A stretch of 64,000 nucleotides of DNA from Neopestalotiopsis rosae (Eukaryota; Ascomycota; Sordariomycetes; Amphisphaeriales; Sporocadaceae), in contig JALGAS010000009.1 in the NCBI GenBank assembly GCA_023078685.1, positions 1,922,001 to 1,986,000 on the forward strand, in the 5' to 3' direction. The first letter of the stretch is position 1. Each line of letters starts with the position of its first letter. Of this stretch, positions 57,072-64,000 are shown piece by piece. Made by a program: the position numbers and the translations under genes. The notes below the pieces were generated by a model. That model ran no database searches. It saw only the letters and a list, made by a program, of their open reading frames with translations, and had not been told where the DNA came from.

Positions 57072-57990
57072 TTATCGTATGTTTCGGCCCGCATTACAAA
57101 ATCCCCAGGTATACTGAGCGCTGTACATCGCCGTGAGAGATGCCATAATGTCGACCGTGTCTGTATTCTTGCCTGCTATAATCCTCTTACGCTCATGCCT
57201 CCTTCCAGTGCCTCCAATTGCCAGAACAAATTCCCCACGTAATTGCTTCTGGCCGGCTGAGGTGCCACATTTACCAGAGCAGTGTCGAAAATCAGCTGGA
57301 GCCATGCAGTACGTGAGGAACGCCAGCGCCTCAGGGTATAATTAGAACACGTTGACACCATTTCCAATAACATCCAGAATCGTCGTTTTGCTAGATTAAA
57401 ATATAGTTGCAAGAGACACTGCAGTACAAATCTTGTGTGCCATATCGGTGGGGTGGTGGGGGGAGCACTTTGGGAATACGTCGTTGATCCCTCTGCTAAT
57501 TACCCAAGTGATAATCCTGCTACTAAAACGCCACCAGTTTCTATGTCACTTCCCATGTCACTTCCTGTGTCACTGTCAGTCTTGAGAAAAACGCATCAAG
57601 GGCACACCGGCTTGCTTCGAGATCCCACACACTCTCGATCGTGTCTGGATGCTTGTCAACCTGGAGCCCGCGCCGCAGCGACAGCACTTCCATATTCGTC
57701 TTTTCCAACCCCTTATATTTCCCCTGCTGATGGTACGTTGTCGCGAGCTCCGCCATGATCCTGACCGTGTCTGGATGGCTCTTGCCTAAGATCCTCTCCC
57801 GAAGCTGAGATATCGCCATCTCCTTCTCTGTTATATAGAAAATTAGACACTCTTGATAAGAAGTCCGTAACGTACTCCCCTCCGTCGTGAAGTCGTGCCC
57901 ATTCGCCTGCCATGTGTGATCTTATTTCGGTCCAAGGTGGGGTACGAAAGCGACTCTCCTCCATAGCGGAGAGGTGAAGTATTACTCCAC
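57072..57990 (-). pseudogene. TPR (kinesin-light-chain-like) repeat fragments
   Basis: Two frames carry the 42-residue TPR signature of fungal NB-ARC-TPR proteins: RILGKSHPDTVRIMAELATTYHQQGKYK with RRGLQVDKHPDTIESVWDL (57819-57600), and ERKRIIAGKNTDTVDIMASL with TAMYSAQYTW (57270-57130). They are out of register and separated by non-homologous sequence, with no NB-ARC nearby. Remnant of another STAND locus. Confidence 0.55.
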
Positions 57991-58439
57991 GATACAAGGA
58001 GAATTGTTGTTTACCAGAAGATCTTACATCGGCTGCTGTAATGCAGGTCTTCGGTCAGTATGCTCAAGACTTTGCTCGTTGGCTGTAGCCGCCAGCCTCG
58101 TCCAGCTGAGGTCCTCTGGCTTAGTCGCGAACCCCGCATCATCACGAAGCGCCCCCGCCCGACAGGTAGGCAATACTAATTAATTCTAGTTTCTATCACG
58201 TGCGTCCCAGAGCAGTGGTCGTAACGACCCCAATATTTTGCTCTAGGATGGCTGATGATTCTGTACATTGCAAGACATGCTGCTGTCCGTCTGTCTGTTT
58301 TCATGTACACACCAATTTTCTGAAGTGGTTTACCAATTCCCGAGGACCCTTCCAAACCGTTGGCCTTGATTCTCTAGCCCCTGGTCTCAGCCGGACTTCG
58401 CTCAACTCGTCTAGTCGCGTCTCATATCCACAGTTCCCA

Positions 58440-59030
58440 CCACTCAGTCCTTAGTGAAGTGTACTATAATACTTCTTTTCTCCTTCATCAAATCAGCATA
58501 TGTTCATATAATCATTTCCTCTCTCTCCCTCTTCGCTCTTTGCGATTAACCGCACATCCTCTCTCGAATTTCCTACCAAAAGGAAGCTGTTAGTACGCCC
58601 AACCACACCTATACGACCGTCATCCTCCCGGGATCCGCCATGTCCACCTAGCTGCGTATCGCTACGCCTGCCTGCCTACCTCCACAGTACCTAGCTCTGC
58701 ACACAATATTTCCCTTGGAAGAGGCACGCGATACGACGACCAACTTGACTTGCGAAACGAATTCCAGCTGGGACTTAGACTCTTACCTACTTACAGCCTC
58801 ACATCACCTCGCCTCAAACCGCTGACTCACCCAACTCAGTTTCTTCGCTCTCACCCACGCCTGTCTGTCATTGGTCTCCATCAGGTTATTCGGGCCCAAC
58901 CCGCGGCGGAGTCTGTAAACCTGCTTATTTCTGGTTTTCTTTTCCAGCAAAACATTTCCCATCTGAGTAAACCGTGCTGAGCTATCCATGGTTTCGCTGT
59001 CTTGCGACAGCTAACACACACCCATCCCAC
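58440..59030 (+). promoter_or_regulatory. Pyrimidine-rich 5' region of the Grainyhead gene
   Basis: CT-rich strings (TTCTCCTTCATC, CCTCTCTCTCCCTCTTCGCTC) precede the first ATG by several hundred bases, a common feature of filamentous fungal promoters and leaders. No specific operator can be named. Confidence 0.3.
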
Positions 59031-61959
59031 ATGTTTCGACAAAGGTAAGAGAGATACGAACAACGGACAAGCTCATGAATGAGGTTGTCTTCTTTCTACT
59101 CTCACACAAGATGTCCCGTGCAATTTATTCTTTACGCCATGATTTCATTATTTTTCGTCTTTCGGTTTTAGACTTTCAATATTTTCACCGTGTATTTTTC
59201 CGCTTCATTGAGCAATCTACTACATTTGATGCTGCCTCCAAGAGAGATTCGTGACTGACAAGGACTGGTGACTTCTAGGACAAATTCGCAAAAACCCGGC
59301 GAAGACCTGCTCGCCAACTTCCGACAGCAGTTTCCCCAGGTATCAACTGCGGGATCGTCGACATTGCCAGCCACACAAACCACTGGAGCGCCCGGCAATG
59401 CGCTTCTTGTCGGCGCGCAGATTGACGGGTGTGTATTTGTCATCTTCTTTATTCCCAGAATAAAAAAGTCTTTCACCTCGTTTTCCTAGTATTATCGGGT
59501 TTCATTACGTGGCTCGCCGTTGTTTTTGGCCCAGTGTTGTTGCGCTGTTCTCCCGAGATGAGGCGATGCACCTGCGAAATGGCGCGTCCGCGGGGTACGC
59601 CGTGACGCTTGCGTCGATCGGTCGTAGGGGAGGGGAAAAGAGACAGATCACCACCAGCCACGATCTAAGCCCAAGTCGTCCTCCCCACTGGCTTAGTATC
59701 TGCGCTTCTACATAACCCAATTTATTGTCGCACTGCGCTAACTCGATTCTATTGTTTTCGAGACGCCCGAGTCTGAACCAAGATGCATTTCGCGATCAGG
59801 ATCCCACGCCTCGCGCATCTGCGGAGCCATGGCGCTTCACACCGTCGCTACCCGATCCCAACTCCTTCTCAGCCTTCGCCAACCAGCCGCCGGGCTATTA
59901 CACGCCCACGCCCGGCGGCACCAATACCATTTACTATCCGGAGGCCAGAGATCTGCACACGCCCACGTTGAGCCTCGGCATGGGATTGGGCACGCCGCTG
60001 TCCATGCCCACGAGCGAGGGTGCCAGGCGTTCCGATGCGCCCATGATGGATCTTAGCCAGTTCCACCAGCACCAGGGCATGCCGCCGTATCACTTCCAGC
60101 AGTTCAATCCGTTCATCCAGGCTGCTCCCCAGCAGGCTTCCTATGCGCCTTCCTCATTTGCGCACGAAGATACTTGTTATGAGACCATGGATCAGGATGG
60201 TTCGCCATTGGACTCGGCGTTCCACTCTCAATCGCCTCCCGTGATGGGCTTTCAGCCTACCCATTTCGGTATGGCCCTGGGCCATGGCATGCCATCCTCG
60301 GCAGAGAAGTTTCGATTCCGCTCGACCTTGAACGCTCCCACAGCCATGATCAAGCAGGCCGACGAGATTCCGGTGACTTACCTTAACAAAGGTCAAGCCT
60401 ACTCTCTGTCTGTATTAGACACTTCTGCAGCACTTCCTGTCGCTCCTGGAACTCGGTATAGGACCTTTGTGCGCGTATCATTCGAGGACGATCAGCAACG
60501 GCAGAAGCCTGTGGTTTGTTGGAGCCTTTGGAAGGAGGGACGGGGCACCAACGAAGCGCATCAGCGAGGAGGCAAGTTGCAGGCTATTGAATATGTTGAG
60601 GCTGGGCAACCAGCCGAGGGGGACGACAAGAGGACACGGATTGAGCTGGACACGGCTTCCTTTGACGGGTTCTCCGTGAACTGGAGTCCTGGCGTGGATG
60701 GAGAGGCCGAGTGCAACATGGCCGTCAGATTTAATTTTCTTTCAACAGACTTCAGCCATTCAAAGGGTGTCAAGGGTCTTCCAGTCAGACTATGCGCCAA
60801 GACTGTCTTGTGGCTCGCTGACGCCAATCCACCACCCCCAGAAGAGGCTGGCGCCGAGATTTGTTACTGCAAGGTCAAACTCTTCCGAGATCACGGTGCT
60901 GAGCGCAAACTGGCCAACGATGTTGCTCACGTCAAGAAGACGATCGACAAGCTCAAACAACAAATAGCGCAGGCCGAGAGTGGTATGAAGAATTTTGGTA
61001 AGGAAAAGCGAGGTTCCACATCTCACGCAAAGTCACAAGATGTACAACGCCCCGGCAAGTTTCAAAAGCATAAGAGAACTTGGTTCATGTCCTCGGCCAG
61101 TTCGGCGGGAGGGGCAGCCGGAGGTGGTGGTGGCCGGCCCTCCTTGGAGGATGATTTACATTTCAGACTTCAAACCTTGCAGGATATGTTCACGAGCACA
61201 CGACCAGTGAGCATTTTGTATCTCAAGGGCGAGGAGCTCGATGACCCCGACCTGCACCCAGTGACTCTGGCAGGGGAACCGACGGATCTCACCAAGGTCG
61301 AATCCAAGGATAGCGCCGCATGGCGCATTGGAAAGAGCTCTGTGGCTGGATCTTCGCTCGTCTCTCCGTCGCCGAGTAACATGTCGCTGCAGTCGCAGGT
61401 ATCAGCGGCACCCAAGGCACAGTGGACCGACTTTTCTGCCACCAGAGGAGAGTCTTCGGCAACACCGCTTGACCAGGCTACCAAGGTGAAGGAAGTCGAC
61501 GAGTCTGGAAATTTGAGTGGCGGGATCGAGGCCCTCGGTGTTGACCAGTCCTACCGCCCGCCCGTGGAGCGGTCGCCCAAGCCTGTCGCCTGTTTCTACA
61601 TTGCACGTCGCCCAGCTACTGGAGAGAAGAAGGAATTACACCGAGCCGTTTACCTCCACAAGAGAGGTCTAGCCGAATTTACCGCTCTCGTCGCAGCGAA
61701 GTGGGGCATCGACTCCAACAAGATTGTCCGCACAATTCGTGCTCTGGCGAGTGGTCTGAATGTTGAAATGGACGACGATGTAATCGAAGCTCTGTCCGAA
61801 GGGCAGGATATGCTGTTGGACGTAGTTGAGGTCGAGACCACAGTTCCCCAGCCGAAGCGAGAATGGGAGATGGCAGTGGACAAAGCCGAGGAGGAAACAT
61901 CATCAGCCCACAGCGTGCTGCGTCCGACGACTGGCTACGAACTGCGACTCACCTTCTAA
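59031..61959 (+). CDS. CP2/Grainyhead-type transcription factor
   Basis: Exons 59031-59044, 59279-59428 and 59763-61959 give 786 residues. Introns are 234 nt (GTAAGA...TCTAG) and 334 nt (GTGTGT, CTAAC, CGAG), long for this window. The N-terminus MFRQRTNSQ and the Pro/Gln-rich PGYYTPTPGGTNTIYYPE region resemble fungal Grainyhead proteins. Residues about 230-470 form the CP2 DNA-binding domain: EKFRFRSTLNAPTAMIKQ, ITYLNKGQ-like TYLNKGQAY, RTFVRVSFEDD, GFSVNWSPGVDGEAECN, SHSKGVKGLPVRLCAKT. A lysine-rich linker and a C-terminal ubiquitin-like/dimerisation region follow. In Neurospora the family member CSP-2 controls conidial separation and cell-wall remodelling. Intact; the one clear core gene of the window. 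Confidence 0.9.
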
Positions 61960-62355
61960 TTCAATAATTAACAACGAGGCCGTTGCCACAACGACAACGA
62001 CCACTAAAACAGCATATTATGGAAACTTTTCTATTGCTCTCTCACGGATCCATGGTACCCATTTTGAGCACATACATGAGCGGATGCTCCATATACACGA
62101 CCAATCAGGATTTGATTTACTTTACTACGGGATTTGGCGCTGAGGGCCCTTTTTTATTCTTCAAAGATACCACTACCTTCATACGGCAAATTTGATACGC
62201 TTCGCGACTTGCTGCCCGTTGTACAGGCAGCTGATTGCGCTTGAGTTACTCATTAATTTTTTTTTTTTACTTGACTGACGAGACCGGCTTAAGGACTTGA
62301 CTGAGAAATATGGCACATGCTATGCATTCATATTGCCCAGTTGAATGAGTTCTGT
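61960..62355. other. 3' region, no gene
   Basis: Downstream of the Grainyhead gene; a T-run at 62258-62268. No further ORF. Confidence 0.5.
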
Positions 62356-62359
62356 GACC

Positions 62360-62692
62360 TCAGATTGACTCGGGCTTGGTTTGTTGACGTCGACTTGTTT
62401 TGTAAGAGAAATTGTTAACATATAGATACAACGATTCTGTCGCTAGGGAATTTGTGCCTTGTTGATCTCGACCGTCGGTGTTTTCCTGGTTCGACTCTGT
62501 CACATTCTGCGGGCTGAGTTGCATGCTGGTGGGTATGGCATTCGATTTATTAAGCGGTACCTCCGCGGAAGCAGCAGTGATACTTTGGGGGTCCTGACCA
62601 CAGAATGCAGCACGTACATGAGGACGCCATTGGAATCTTCGAGCATGAGCATTGAGACCGAGTCGAGGTCGTTCCAATGACGGTATTGCCAT
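62360..62692 (-). pseudogene. Decayed copy of the gene at 27.2-28.0 kb (first exon)
   Basis: ATG 62692 begins MAIPSLERPRLGLNAHARR, colinear with the first exon at 28001 (shared VRAA, QDSRSITAASA / QDPQSITAASA, QENN, YLYV.NFSYK). The GTATGT donor of the other copy reads ATATGT here, and the later exons (coiled-coil and acidic end) are not found downstream. Nucleotide similarity ends near 62345. Probably an inactive fragment. Confidence 0.55.
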
Positions 62693-62774
62693 GTTCTCAA
62701 GTCAACCAAGAGAGATATGATGAATCGATACTGTGCACACCTTCCGGGGGCTAATGATATAGTTACGAGCAGGT

Positions 62775-64000
62775 CTCTGTTTCCAAAACACTAGAAAGTT
62801 GGCGATTTAGAAAAATGTCTCCATCAAACAATCATTTGTAGATAATCTGCTTCATTCAAGACAGAATGTGGTGTGAGTGGAGAGGTTCTTCAGTCAATGC
62901 TGAAAGTCTCATGGAGGCTCGGGATCCGTCCACCAACGTCGGTTGTGCTGCCTTCTTGTTGCAATGGTCATGTCCCAGCCTTTTGGTACACTAAAGGCAG
63001 GAATGCCAGGGAAGCTCCACGACAACGGCATACACAATCCGGAACAGATCCCTTCTTATCTGTACAGAAGAGTATCCTAGAACAGTATCCCAACTCAGAA
63101 GGATATCCCAACCACAGAAGATGATCCAAGGCACAGAAGAGCATCAAAGCGTTTGTATGAGCACAGCTTCAAAACCTAGATCCTGGAATAAATGTGCTCC
63201 AGTACTTCGATGGCCTGGGAGGTTACAGTATTGACAAGCAGGGGACCAATATGGTTACATTCTAGGTTACGGTCCACAATTCGTCGCCGGGTATTGAAGG
63301 TCAGCCTGTTTGATCAAACAATACTTCCAGTGCAGGTGATTTCGGAAAGAGGCACGTCCACATAATCACGATGAGCTCCGACACACATTCCGGCAAGAGT
63401 CATGGATGGACTAGAAATGTATTTGCAGCCCCGCGTTTGTCCTTATATAAAGGGCCGGAAGGATATCGCAATGGCTATCGCTTCGCATGCACAATTCATG
63501 TAGAGGCTATTCGGTCGTTTCTGGGGATGCGTCTTAGAGGCACAGACACGTCTACATTATCGCATACACGCAATTCTGGAACATAACCCTTATTGTCTGT
63601 AAGACAGAAGAATATCCCAAAAATGTATCAACACAGAAGCAGAAGAGTATCCCTGAGGAGTATCCAATGACAGAACAGTCTCCCATTACAGAAGAGTATT
63701 CCAGTAGAATGTCCCAGTAGAATATCCCAGTAGAATATCCCAGTAGAATATCCCAGTAGAATATCCCAATAGAATATCCCAGCACAGAAGAGTATCCCAA
63801 TACAGAAGAGTTTCTCGACAACAGCTACTCCGCTTCCAACAGCCTAGAACGGACATCATTTCGAAATACGACGATTAAATAGAACATAATGGTGATTTCA
63901 GAGTGGCACAATCTCGACGTAGTCTTCTGTCCTGTTTATCTGGGCTACTCTTCTGTGGTGAGATGACTACACTTCTGTGCCGCGGGTACTTTTCTGTCAT
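62775..64000. repeat. Palindromic repeat element, copy 4 (runs off the window)
   Basis: Spacer on the minus strand (62780-63055, AAAACACTAGAAAGTTGGCGATT ... CAATCCGGAACAG), an array (63056-63140), about 410 bp of other sequence (63150-63560), a second spacer edge (CACGCAATTCTGGAACA, 63568), array (63600-63812) including five CAGTAGAATATCC units of 13 bp, core (63813-63945) and a mirror array to the edge. No MADS-like ORF remains on the visible side. Confidence 0.7.

Noticed and set aside
1..64000. tRNA and rRNA genes
   Set aside because: No cloverleaf-like or rRNA-like sequence was recognised by eye; a covariance search was not possible.

Overview
The window looks like an accessory, repeat-rich segment of a filamentous ascomycete (Pezizomycotina) genome. 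The evidence is short spliceosomal introns (about 48-90 nt, GTAAGT-type donors, CTAAC-like branch sites), fungus-specific families (NACHT/NB-ARC STAND proteins with WD40, ankyrin or TPR repeats, fungal BTB proteins, DUF3435 'FluG-domain' recombinase, JmjC-like and F-box proteins), and one conserved gene at the right, a CP2/Grainyhead transcription factor (59.0-62.0 kb). No bacterial, rRNA, tRNA or CRISPR features were seen.

Layout. 0-0.5 kb: wreck of an NB-ARC STAND gene. 1.6-2.7 kb: first copy of a palindromic repeat family made of a central ~130-bp core, mirror-image arrays of an 18-bp unit, a spacer and a small intact ORF that faintly resembles a MADS box. 2.69-6.91 kb and 17.61-21.85 kb: two arms of a 4.2-kb inverted duplication, each with an intact three-exon BTB gene and an intact 176-codon gene of unknown function. 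The 10.7 kb between them holds a broken BTB gene, a broken PNP-NACHT-ankyrin gene, another BTB gene, a chromodomain protein and a decayed DUF3435 tyrosine-recombinase gene. 22-25.5 kb: repeats. 25.5-33 kb: JmjC-like gene, a multi-intron unknown gene, a field of 50-75-bp dispersed repeats, a two-exon small gene and a three-exon BTB-like gene. 33-35.2 kb: nested repeats (palindromic element, foldback MITEs with TA borders, LINE remnant). 36.3-43.2 kb: two STAND genes in the same orientation, one NACHT-WD40 with near-identical WD repeats and one NACHT-ankyrin with a frameshift. 43.7-46.8 kb: dead Tc1/mariner copy and the most complete palindromic element. 46.8-47.8 kb: F-box gene cut off by an 18-bp array. 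52-55 kb: truncated cyclin, polyglutamine gene, 82-residue gene. 57-62 kb: TPR remnants and the Grainyhead gene. 62.3-64 kb: decayed copy of the 27-kb gene and another palindromic element.

The genes do not form one pathway. They are a turnover zone for self/non-self recognition receptors (five STAND-type loci at different stages of life) and BTB-type adaptor genes (five loci), reshaped by inverted duplication, foldback elements and mobile elements. All repeat and homology statements come from reading the sequence by eye; identities are rough estimates, and protein families were named from motif recognition without a database search.
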